Assembly (NCBI GenBank): GCA_965249735.1
Contig: CBDFMS010000026.1
Coordinates: 814,341-878,340, forward strand
DNA from: JANQSS01 sp965249735
GTDB taxonomy: Bacteria > Bacteroidota > Bacteroidia > Chitinophagales > Saprospiraceae
Length of the DNA stretch: 64,000 nucleotides
Direction: 5' to 3'
Shown here in pieces: positions 17,929 through 25,413 of the stretch. The position numbers and the translations under genes are program-made. The notes beneath the pieces were generated by a model. It saw nothing but the letters and a program-made list of their open reading frames with translations. It searched no databases and was not told the DNA's origin. How positions within the stretch are numbered: position 1 is the first letter of the stretch; each line of letters begins with the position of its first letter.

Positions 17929-17944
17929 TTTAGATTTGCCTAAA
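17929..17944 (+). promoter_or_regulatory. Candidate DtxR-family operator overlapping a -7 element
   Basis: TTTAG (17929-17933), six bases, CTAAA (17940-17944): an inverted repeat like those bound by DtxR/MntR-type repressors. The -7-like motif TAGATTTG (17931-17938) sits inside it, 27 bp before the repressor ATG. This arrangement suggests autoregulation of the metal-uptake genes. It is an inference from pattern only. Confidence 0.45.
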
Positions 17945-17970
17945 TATATATTTCTGCATAACTAAAAATA

Positions 17971-18627
17971 ATGTTGTCTCCAACTGAAGAAAACTATTTG
18001 AAATGCATTTATACATTGTCAGGAGATTCTCAAGACACTGTTAGCACAAATGCGATAGCTGAACGCCTACAAAACAGTGCTGCTTCTGTTACGGATATGG
18101 TAAAAAAGCTAGCCTCAAAAGGTCTCGTTGAGCATATTCCGTACAGGGGGATCAAACTTCGAAAAGATGGAATAAAAACAGCGATTTTCCTATTGCGAAA
18201 GCATCGATTATGGGAGTGCTTTTTATATAACCAACTTCATTTTAGCTGGGATGAACTTCATGACATCGCTGAACAGCTTGAACATATCCAAAGTACCGCA
18301 CTGATCAATCGACTGGATGAATTCTTAAAATTTCCAAAATTCGATCCGCATGGCGATCCCATACCTGATAAAAATGGTAGAACAGCCCGGGAAGCAACGA
18401 TTACCCTATTACAAGCTCCAATTCAAAAAGATCTGGTCGTAAAGACTGTGGCTGATGAAGCCGGATTCTTGAAGTATCTGACCGAAATAAATATTACCAT
18501 AGGGTCTATGCTACGAATAGATCGAAAAGTGACATTTGATGACTCCTTAGTCATCAGCACATCCAACCAGCAAAATCTCACCATAAGTCAAAAAGCCGCT
18601 GAACGCATTTTTGTACAAATAACATAA
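17971..18627 (+). CDS. DtxR/MntR-family metal-dependent transcriptional repressor
   Basis: A 218-residue repressor. The N-terminal winged helix (about 1-65) starts LSPTEENYLKCIYTL and continues with AIAERLQNSAASVTDMVKKLASKGLVEHIPYRGIKL, the classic DtxR HTH. The dimerisation and metal-binding domain (about 66-140) has HRLWECFLYNQLHFSWDELHDIAEQLEHIQS, with the expected metal ligands (Cys/Glu/His). A C-terminal SH3-like/FeoA-type region follows. It probably senses Mn2+ or Fe2+ and represses the two transport genes that follow by 4-5 bp. The ligand set does not settle Mn versus Fe by eye. Confidence 0.92.
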   Translation: MLSPTEENYLKCIYTLSGDSQDTVSTNAIAERLQNSAASVTDMVKKLASKGLVEHIPYRGIKLRKDGIKTAIFLLRKHRLWECFLYNQLHFSWDELHDIAEQLEHIQSTALINRLDEFLKFPKFDPHGDPIPDKNGRTAREATITLLQAPIQKDLVVKTVADEAGFLKYLTEINITIGSMLRIDRKVTFDDSLVISTSNQQNLTISQKAAERIFVQIT

Positions 18628-18631
18628 AACC

Positions 18632-19630
18632 ATGATTCGGATATTATCACTAGTAATTTTACTCTACACATCAGCAACAAGTTTGCAAGCTCAATCTGAG
18701 AAACCTTTGGTTGTGTCCAGTGCGTCAATATTTGCCGATATGGCAGAAAATATTGGTGGTGCGTTTATTGAAATAAAAAGTATCGTACCAGTAGGTGGTG
18801 ATCCTCATATTTATGAACCAACACCCAGTGATGCCATCTTGGCCTCCAAAGCTGATTTAATTTTGCGAAATGGTCTCACCTTTGAAGGTTGGTTAAATGA
18901 GTTGATCGAGTATTCCGGAACAAAAGCAGATTTGGTTTTAATCACAGAAGGAATTGAGCCCATAACCAGCTCGGTCTATCAAAATGCACCTGATCCACAT
19001 GCCTGGATGGACGCTGAAAATGGAATTATTTATGCCGAAAATATTAAAAATGCCCTTGTTCGATTATTACCTGATCATCAAAGAGAATTGGAATTTAATT
19101 TCAACGCATATAAAAGCACACTGTTAAGTTTACATGAATATATTGAACAAAAAATCTCAACTATTCCGCAAGAGCGTCGCGTGTTAATTACGTCTCATGA
19201 TGCATTTCAATATTATGGCCGCAAGTATGGACTACAATTGGAGTCTGTTCTCGGAACTTCCACTGATGCGCAAGCACAAACCTCTGATATTGTCCGCTTA
19301 AATAAGGTAATTAAAAGTTCCGGTGTACCAGCTGTATTTATCGAGACTACAGTTAATCCCAAGTTATTAGCTCAAATAGCATCGGACAACAATGTTCGTA
19401 TTGGAGGTAAACTTTTTTCAGACAGTATTGGAGATGAAGACAGCAATGCCCCAACATATGTGGACATGTTGAAATTCAATACCGAATCAATTGTGAACGC
19501 GCTTACAGCTGAAAATGAAACAACAGACAATGAAATAGCAGACAAGGGGTTTTCTTATATCTGGTTTGTTCCAATCATTCTTTTGCTCGCATTGATCATT
19601 CTTTTCTTTATTCGGAAAAACAGCAATTAA
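18632..19630 (+). CDS. Zn/Mn-type ABC transporter substrate-binding protein with C-terminal membrane anchor
   Basis: A 332-residue cluster A-I (TroA/ZnuA/PsaA-like) binding protein with a signal peptide (about 1-20). The four expected metal ligands are visible: His in GGDPHIYEP (about 56), His in PDPHAWMD (about 121), His in ITSHDAFQYYG (about 190) and Asp in LFSDSIG (about 263). Unusually, the protein ends with a hydrophobic helix (about 310-327, WFVPIILLLALIILFFI) followed by basic residues, so it appears tethered to the inner membrane rather than free or lipid-anchored. There is no His-rich loop, which favours Mn/Fe over Zn. It is tightly spaced between the repressor and the ATPase genes. 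Confidence 0.9.
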   Translation: MIRILSLVILLYTSATSLQAQSEKPLVVSSASIFADMAENIGGAFIEIKSIVPVGGDPHIYEPTPSDAILASKADLILRNGLTFEGWLNELIEYSGTKADLVLITEGIEPITSSVYQNAPDPHAWMDAENGIIYAENIKNALVRLLPDHQRELEFNFNAYKSTLLSLHEYIEQKISTIPQERRVLITSHDAFQYYGRKYGLQLESVLGTSTDAQAQTSDIVRLNKVIKSSGVPAVFIETTVNPKLLAQIASDNNVRIGGKLFSDSIGDEDSNAPTYVDMLKFNTESIVNALTAENETTDNEIADKGFSYIWFVPIILLLALIILFFIRKNSN

Positions 19631-19635
19631 TTCTC

Positions 19636-20391
19636 ATGGAAATCACAGTCACCTACCCCATCACCGTTGAAGGACTCTCTGTTAGTTATGGTAATAAGCG
19701 TGTATTAACTAATATATATTTAAAAATCGAACGAGGGCAAATATATGGACTGATTGGCCCCAATGGTGCCGGTAAATCGACATTATTTAAATCCATATTA
19801 GGACTGATCGAATTTAATTCCGGAAAAATTCACATTCTGGATAAGGCCATTCAGGAGTCCCGAAAAATAATAGCCTATGTACCGCAACGCGATGAAATTG
19901 ATTGGACCTTTCCGGCCAACGTGATGGACATCGTACTGATGGGTCGATATCCCCATAAGAAGTTGTTCCAAAAACTTGGAGATAATGACTATCAAATCGC
20001 TACTTCCGCTTTAGAAAGTCTCGGAATAGTTCATCTGAAAAATCGCCAAATCGGACAATTATCCGGTGGACAACAACAACGTGTATTTCTTGCACGAGCC
20101 CTGGCGCAAGAAGCGGAAATAATATTATTGGATGAGCCATTTGTTGGTGTCGATTTAACGACAGAAGAAAAAATTATTACCATTCTTAAGCAATTAGCAA
20201 ACGAAGGAAAGACGCTTTTGGTGGTCCATCATGATCTCGCTACAGTCAAAGCCTATTTTAGCCAGGTAATTTTACTCAATCAACGTTTGATTGGTTATGG
20301 GCCGACCAATAAAGTTTTTACTGACGAAATGATCGCCTTAACTTATGGTGCACAATTAAATGTGCTTCATAAAACGGGTTTGATAGAATAG
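19636..20391 (+). CDS. Metal ABC transporter ATP-binding protein (Mn/Zn type)
   Basis: A 251-residue ATPase with Walker A GPNGAGKSTLFK (about 41-52), Q-loop YVPQRDEIDWTFPANVMDIVLMGRY (a hallmark of the Mn/Zn/Fe chelate uptake subfamily), signature LSGGQQQRVFLARALAQ, Walker B IILLDEPFVGVD and switch His (VVHHDL). It starts 5 bp after the binding-protein gene. The membrane permease that normally follows is absent: the next 174 bp are non-coding and the next gene is an unrelated hydrolase on the opposite strand. The permease may be encoded elsewhere. Confidence 0.93.
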   Translation: MEITVTYPITVEGLSVSYGNKRVLTNIYLKIERGQIYGLIGPNGAGKSTLFKSILGLIEFNSGKIHILDKAIQESRKIIAYVPQRDEIDWTFPANVMDIVLMGRYPHKKLFQKLGDNDYQIATSALESLGIVHLKNRQIGQLSGGQQQRVFLARALAQEAEIILLDEPFVGVDLTTEEKIITILKQLANEGKTLLVVHHDLATVKAYFSQVILLNQRLIGYGPTNKVFTDEMIALTYGAQLNVLHKTGLIE

Positions 20392-20565
20392 GAACTCATC
20401 AATAGCTATTGGATTCACCTTCGAGACAAAATGAAGTCTTACGATTACCCTATCTCAATCATTGGCCGATGATCAACAGATTAAATCGATTGATCATGTC
20501 AATAAATCAGCATCAATTCGGGTCTACGAATTTAATTTGAATGCGTGTTGGGCGCTTATTCAGTA

Positions 20566-21978
20566 TCAAGTCAACGTCACTTGTTGACCCAAATATGGAA
20601 TGTCAACCTGGTCAAATCCCAAATTTATTAGGTCTTCTGAAAACGGCATTTGGGCATCATAATCGCCATGAACTAAAAACAGGCGTTGATTCTTTTTCAC
20701 CTGGTTTTTCATAAAGTCCATCATTTCGATCCGATCCCCATGTGCAGAAAACGAGTCCATCGTTTTCACCTCAGCATTTACATTCAACCAATTGCCAAAT
20801 AATTTAATATTCTTAACGCCGGATTTAATAATTCCTCCGGTCGTGTTCGGAGCGCAATAGCCCACCATTAACACTGTGGTCCGTGGATCCTCTATATTAT
20901 TTGCTAAATGATGTTGCACGCGGCCAGCATTTGCCATACCCGCTGATGAAATTATAATTGCAGGTTGGTCGGAATGATTCAATCGTTTTGACTCTTCAAC
21001 TTCAGTAATATACTTCAACCTGCTAAACCCAAATGGATTAGGATCCGTCAACATATACTTTTGCAATTCTTTGTCATAACATTCAGGATGTACACCAAAT
21101 ATTCTGGTTGCATTCACAGCCAACGGGCTATCCACATATACAGGAATCGATGGAAGGTTTCCATCATTCTCTAGATGATCAAGAAGATGTACGATTTCCT
21201 GTGTGCGGCCGACACTAAAAGCAGGAATAATTAATTTGCCTTTTTTCTCCAGACAGGCATGCGTTACGATAGAAAGTAGTTTGTCGACTTCTTCCGGTCT
21301 GGACTCATGCTCCCGGTTGCCATACGTGGATTCAGAAATCAAATAATCGCATTCGTGCATAGGCTCCGGATCTCTCAAAATAGGACGATGCGGACGTCCA
21401 ATATCTCCCGTAAAACCAATCATCGTTTCTTTTCCATTTTCTCGGACTTTCAAAACCACACTGGCGCTCCCAAGAATATGGCCGGCATCCGAAAAATAAA
21501 CAGAGACTTTATCGGAAACCCGAAACCAGGAATAGTATGAATGTCCGATCATCCGTTGCATTGTAATGGCAACATCATCTTTTTCATAAAGGGGTTCAAT
21601 GAAATGCTTTTTGGATTTGCCTTTCTTTTTCATTCGACGATTGTGATACTGTGCATCACGTTCCTGTATCATCGCACTATCCATCAACATGATTCCACAC
21701 AAGGACCGCGAGGCATGCGTACAATGGATGTGTCCTTCATATCCTTTTTTAACAAGCATCGGCAGTCGTCCGGCATGATCAATATGTGCATGACTAAGGA
21801 TGACACAATCCACCGTGCTGGCTTTAAATAAAAACTTCTTATTGAAATTCTCCATTTCATCATCATTGCCCTGGTATAGACCGCAATCAAGGAGAATTCG
21901 AAAACCATCACTCAATTCAATGAGGTGGCAAGATCCGGTGACGTGTCTCGCAGCGCCGCAAAATGTAACTTTTATCAT
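20566..21978 (-). CDS. Beta-CASP metallo-beta-lactamase-fold hydrolase with RNA-specificity domain
   Basis: A 470-residue enzyme. The metallo-beta-lactamase domain has HAHIDH (about 61-66) as the metal-binding motif, an upstream GSCHLIEL, and later DAGHILGSA and FTGDIGR. The beta-CASP insertion (about 205-370) includes GKLIIPAFSVGRTQEI. The C-terminal RMMBL region includes FSAHGDR and LVHGD. The layout matches CPSF73/YSH1-like bacterial proteins proposed to be RNases. It is not RNase J, which is longer and has its own C-terminal domain. Substrate unknown. It is transcribed in the same direction as the sigma/anti-sigma pair upstream, from which it is separated by 72 bp holding a weak hairpin. 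Confidence 0.88.
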   Translation of the reverse strand: MIKVTFCGAARHVTGSCHLIELSDGFRILLDCGLYQGNDDEMENFNKKFLFKASTVDCVILSHAHIDHAGRLPMLVKKGYEGHIHCTHASRSLCGIMLMDSAMIQERDAQYHNRRMKKKGKSKKHFIEPLYEKDDVAITMQRMIGHSYYSWFRVSDKVSVYFSDAGHILGSASVVLKVRENGKETMIGFTGDIGRPHRPILRDPEPMHECDYLISESTYGNREHESRPEEVDKLLSIVTHACLEKKGKLIIPAFSVGRTQEIVHLLDHLENDGNLPSIPVYVDSPLAVNATRIFGVHPECYDKELQKYMLTDPNPFGFSRLKYITEVEESKRLNHSDQPAIIISSAGMANAGRVQHHLANNIEDPRTTVLMVGYCAPNTTGGIIKSGVKNIKLFGNWLNVNAEVKTMDSFSAHGDRIEMMDFMKNQVKKNQRLFLVHGDYDAQMPFSEDLINLGFDQVDIPYLGQQVTLT

Positions 21979-21992
21979 CTTGAATTTCTTTT

Positions 21993-22024
21993 TCGGAAAG
22001 CGTAATAATAATCAAACTTTCCGA
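21993..22024. terminator. Weak hairpin between anti-sigma gene and the hydrolase gene
   Basis: TCGGAAAG (21993-22000) pairs with CTTTCCGA (22017-22024) across a 16-nt loop. It lies just downstream of the anti-sigma gene. No clear T-run follows on the minus strand, apart from an A-rich stretch, so this is at best an inefficient terminator. Confidence 0.35.
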
Positions 22025-22050
22025 GGATTGGGTCACGAAAAATGTGGTGA

Positions 22051-22881
22051 TTATAATTGTTGAAGCAGTTCTGTGACTTTCGAATCATAAAAGGTATTAT
22101 CAAGATCAAGTTCTTCGAGGACTGATTTTGCCTTGTTTGTTTCACCTGCCTTTAGGTATGATAAGGCCAAATACCATTGCGCATGCTCAATAAGTTCCGG
22201 ATGGTCGAGAATGGATTCAAATGCTATCATTGCCTTCTCTGTTTCATTGATTGACAAGGCGCATATTCCAGTATACAAATTGATGAGGGGGTCTCCCTGT
22301 TTGGCCTTTTGCAGGTCTTCAAATTTTTCGAAAGCAATTAAATAATCACCATTTTGATAAGCCTTTGTAGCCTCTTCAAGTGTTTTATTTAAGATATTTC
22401 CATCGCGTTGTGTCAGGATCATATCATATGGCTCAAAATATGTCGCAAATAATTGTTTAGCATTTATATGATCAGAACTTCCTGGAAGAATAAAATATGC
22501 GAGCAATGCCACTGCAGCAACAGCAGCTAATGGGAATAACCATTTAAGTTTCAATATGGAGTTCGATTCTTTACGAATTTTTGGAAGTAGCAGTTCTACT
22601 TCGGATTTTGTTTTTTCTTCAATTAGAAATTTAAAATCTTGTATAACTTTTTGTTGAAACTCCAATTTCATGCGCACATTATCATCTGAATTAATCAACA
22701 TTTCGACATGTTCTCTCCAGGCAGTTTCCAGTTCTCCGGCAAGATATTGTTCGATCAATAAATCGATCCACTCCGATTTTAACCGGCCATCATTTTCCAA
22801 ATCCCTCAGAAAAGCACTGGCAGCTTCACTTTCCAGTTGGCCGGCAATATGGGCATGCATTATGTCAATCGAATCTTTCAT
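22051..22881 (-). CDS. Predicted anti-sigma factor with transmembrane helix and TPR domain
   Basis: A 276-residue protein. The cytoplasmic N-terminus has two tandem helical motifs of the type IAGQLESEAASAFLRDLEND and YLAGELETAWREHVE (about 12-75). In Bacteroidota these are typical of the sigma-binding half of anti-sigma factors. One membrane helix follows (about 114-132, WLFPLAAVAAVALLAYFILP). The periplasmic half (about 150-276) has TPR-like repeats (KAYQNGDYLIAFEKFEDL, IEHAQWYLALSYLKAGETNKA). Its ATG overlaps the stop of the sigma gene by 4 bp, indicating translational coupling. The TPR half could sense a partner in the envelope. Family assignment is from architecture, without a conserved metal-binding zinc finger. 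Confidence 0.78.
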   Translation of the reverse strand: MKDSIDIMHAHIAGQLESEAASAFLRDLENDGRLKSEWIDLLIEQYLAGELETAWREHVEMLINSDDNVRMKLEFQQKVIQDFKFLIEEKTKSEVELLLPKIRKESNSILKLKWLFPLAAVAAVALLAYFILPGSSDHINAKQLFATYFEPYDMILTQRDGNILNKTLEEATKAYQNGDYLIAFEKFEDLQKAKQGDPLINLYTGICALSINETEKAMIAFESILDHPELIEHAQWYLALSYLKAGETNKAKSVLEELDLDNTFYDSKVTELLQQL

Positions 22882-23453
22882 TTTGCCTGAAATAGTTTTA
22901 TTTCATTCATCAATTTTTTATAACACCGGGATTTAGTTGTCTTAGCGACATTCGCATTGGCTAGTCCAAGTTTACCTGCTATTTCTTTCATTGACATGTC
23001 GTCAATAATAGCATATGTCAATATTTTAATACATCGATCCTTCAACTGATTCATAGCCTTATTGATATAACATAATTTCTTCTCCCTCGCTTCGAGACCC
23101 TCAGGCTCATTCTCTGTACCAGTATACATGGTTCGTCTGACATCCTCCTCCTTTTTATTTTCCTGCATTCGATTTCTTGAGGTTGCCAACCATTTATTCC
23201 AACAAATTCGATTTAGGTATGCTTGTACATTCCCAAACTCGTACTTACCACGAATAATATTCGATCTAAAAGCCAGAATACTATCAACAAAAACATCATA
23301 AGCGTCATCGTACGAACACGAAAAGTTGCTTTTTCGAATTAACCATTGGCAGCATGCAGCTTGATAGCGATTTAACTGACCTAATCCGCTGTTATCACCT
23401 AGCATTAGTTGCTTTTCCAAAATTTCGTACGATTCTCTCGTCATATTATGCAA
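22878..23453 (-). CDS. ECF-type RNA polymerase sigma factor
   Basis: A 191-residue sigma-70-family protein. The region 2 helices occupy about 25-100 (YDDAYDVFVDSILAFRSNI, GNVQAYLNRICWNKWLATSRNR). The acidic linker is 110-130. Region 4 HTH follows (about 135-185, LKDRCIKILTYAIIDDMSMKEIAGKLGLANANVAKTTKSRCYKKL). The N-terminus is more divergent than canonical ECF proteins, as usual for Bacteroidota ECF groups of unknown stimulus. It overlaps the downstream anti-sigma gene by 4 bp. It is divergent from the collagen-like gene at 23588, a plausible target or partner. Confidence 0.88.
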   Translation of the reverse strand: MHNMTRESYEILEKQLMLGDNSGLGQLNRYQAACCQWLIRKSNFSCSYDDAYDVFVDSILAFRSNIIRGKYEFGNVQAYLNRICWNKWLATSRNRMQENKKEEDVRRTMYTGTENEPEGLEAREKKLCYINKAMNQLKDRCIKILTYAIIDDMSMKEIAGKLGLANANVAKTTKSRCYKKLMNEIKLFQAK

Positions 23454-23587
23454 ATTCGCTATTAAAGGTAAACAGATCGCTATGAAAACCCTGAATTAGA
23501 CTACCGTTAACCTGTACTTGTTTACCATTTATCATAATGGACATAATAGAATGAAAAGTAATTCTTCAAACCAAAAAACTTCTCATT

Positions 23588-25285
23588 ATGTCTTCATCAA
23601 AATTATACTTCAAAAATTCTATGCGTTTAATATTGCTCCTTATGGTTCTTGTTTCCATTTCAGGTACACTTTCTGCTCAAAATGGAAATGTGGACGTAGA
23701 AGGAAATTTGCGCGTGACGGATATACCTCTTCTCACGACTTTTCCTGCTCGCATAGTCGTTCATGACACGTTTAATGATCAAAAGTTGAAATGGCTGCCT
23801 ATGAACTCACTTATCGGGCCACAGGGACCTCAAGGGCCTGCCGGAGCACAGGGGCCTCAAGGGCCACAGGGACCACAGGGGCCCGGTGGAACACCCGGGC
23901 AGCAAGGACCACCCGGGCAAATCAATGCCCCTGGTCAGCCAATATGTGTGTTAGCTTCAGATAGCACAGTAGTATTCAAAGTAGATACATTCGGAAGATC
24001 ATATCATGGAGGCGATGAAACCTTTTTTGGATGTATCATCGTCGTTGATACGACAACCGGAGACACAACCTTTAAGATAAGTCCTGACGGTACTTCTTAT
24101 CATGCGGGTCTTGAGACATTTGAGGGTGGCATGGTCATACCACTTTCTGATGGCGGTACAGTTCGAATCGATTCCACCGGCATTCGGATATTCGATGAAA
24201 ATGGGGACTTAAAGGGTGAATGGAATTCAGATGGCACTTCCTGGCACGGTGGAAAAGAAGTTTTTTCTGAGGGCATTTGTATCCCTTTGCAATTCGGTGG
24301 TTATATCGCTTTTGATCCTTTGGAAGGTATCACAATTTTTGACACGGACTCTCTTCCAGTCACTCAATTCTCTCCTGATGGTACGTCTTTGCACTCGGGA
24401 CTTGAAACATATGTTGAAGGTCTCATCGTAAACCTCAACAATGGCGGACACATCGCATTGGACCCTGTCCATGGCATCACTATTCTTGATGTAAATAATA
24501 ATATCATCACCCGATTCCGGCCCGATGGGACGTCCGTGCATAGTGGTACGGAAGTATTTAACGGTGGAATAAAAATCCCAACAGATAATGGTGGTACAAT
24601 TTGTATTGACTCTTTTGGGATAAAGATTCTTGATGAGTTCGGAGCAATTTCCGGAGCCTGGTATCCTGACGGATCTTCAATACATTTAGGCGAAGAAGTT
24701 TTCTTGAACACCATCGTGGCTCGTGGCGACATTTCAATTGAACCGGCTAGTAGTCCATTTCAAACTGGCATCTTTCGATGGTTTGGAAATACGCTTGAAC
24801 TCGCAATCACTTCATTTACAAAACAACAATTTATAAAATTTGATCCTGACAATGACACGATCTGTATTTCACCCGGGAATAGTGGAGGTGTAGTCAAAAT
24901 AGCCGGCGATCTTCATGTGACAGGAACCAAGGCCTTTCAAATCAATCACCCGCTTGATCCGGAAAACAAATATTTAATTCATAGTTGTGTAGAAGCTCCG
25001 GAACGTTTAAATATTTACTCCGGAAGAATAACGACAAATTCGAAAGGCTATGCCACGGTACAATTACCCGATTATTTTGTTCCACTAAATATCGATTATC
25101 GCTATCAAACGACATGCATTGGCAAAACATTTTCACATGTGCTTATTTGGGAAGAAATCGATAAGAATGGCAGATTTATTATAAAAAGTGAAACGCCAAA
25201 TCAACAAATTTCCTGGCAAGTCAGCGGCGCCAGAAATGATGCTTATGCCAAAAGTCATCCATTGCGTGTTGAAATCCCTAAATAA
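23588..25285 (+). CDS. Exported collagen-like fibre protein with repeated HxG modules
   Basis: A 565-residue protein with a signal peptide (about 1-31, ending LSAQ). About 12 Gly-X-Y triplets (77-115, rich in GPQ) should form a collagen-like triple helix. Next come about six modules of 45-50 residues with the pattern PDGTS-x-H-x-G-x-E-x-F, G-x-I-x-IP, GG-x-I-x-ID, GI-x-I-x-D (about 130-390), likely a trimeric beta shaft. The C-terminal 120 residues (FQINHPLDPENKYLIHSCVE to ISWQVSGARNDAYA) are a domain I recall at the end of many secreted Bacteroidota proteins. No T9SS signal is seen. It lies between the ECF sigma gene (divergent) and the TPR-CHAT gene. Confidence 0.8.
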   Translation: MSSSKLYFKNSMRLILLLMVLVSISGTLSAQNGNVDVEGNLRVTDIPLLTTFPARIVVHDTFNDQKLKWLPMNSLIGPQGPQGPAGAQGPQGPQGPQGPGGTPGQQGPPGQINAPGQPICVLASDSTVVFKVDTFGRSYHGGDETFFGCIIVVDTTTGDTTFKISPDGTSYHAGLETFEGGMVIPLSDGGTVRIDSTGIRIFDENGDLKGEWNSDGTSWHGGKEVFSEGICIPLQFGGYIAFDPLEGITIFDTDSLPVTQFSPDGTSLHSGLETYVEGLIVNLNNGGHIALDPVHGITILDVNNNIITRFRPDGTSVHSGTEVFNGGIKIPTDNGGTICIDSFGIKILDEFGAISGAWYPDGSSIHLGEEVFLNTIVARGDISIEPASSPFQTGIFRWFGNTLELAITSFTKQQFIKFDPDNDTICISPGNSGGVVKIAGDLHVTGTKAFQINHPLDPENKYLIHSCVEAPERLNIYSGRITTNSKGYATVQLPDYFVPLNIDYRYQTTCIGKTFSHVLIWEEIDKNGRFIIKSETPNQQISWQVSGARNDAYAKSHPLRVEIPK

Positions 25286-25352
25286 CATAGTGTTCAAATT
25301 TTGCCGTCAACTTCATGAGCGTAGCAAAGAACTCAATGCAGTAATATCAAGG

Positions 25353-25377
25353 AATCCCCATTGTAATGATGGGGATT
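25353..25377 (+). terminator. Hairpin after the collagen-like gene
   Basis: AATCCCCAT (25353-25361) pairs with ATGGGGATT (25369-25377) across a 7-nt loop, then a moderately T-rich stretch. It lies between the collagen-like gene and the TPR-CHAT gene, so the two may be partly uncoupled. Confidence 0.55.
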
Positions 25378-25413
25378 TCGTATTTTACCTTACTATAAAA
25401 GGGTCTTTACGGT

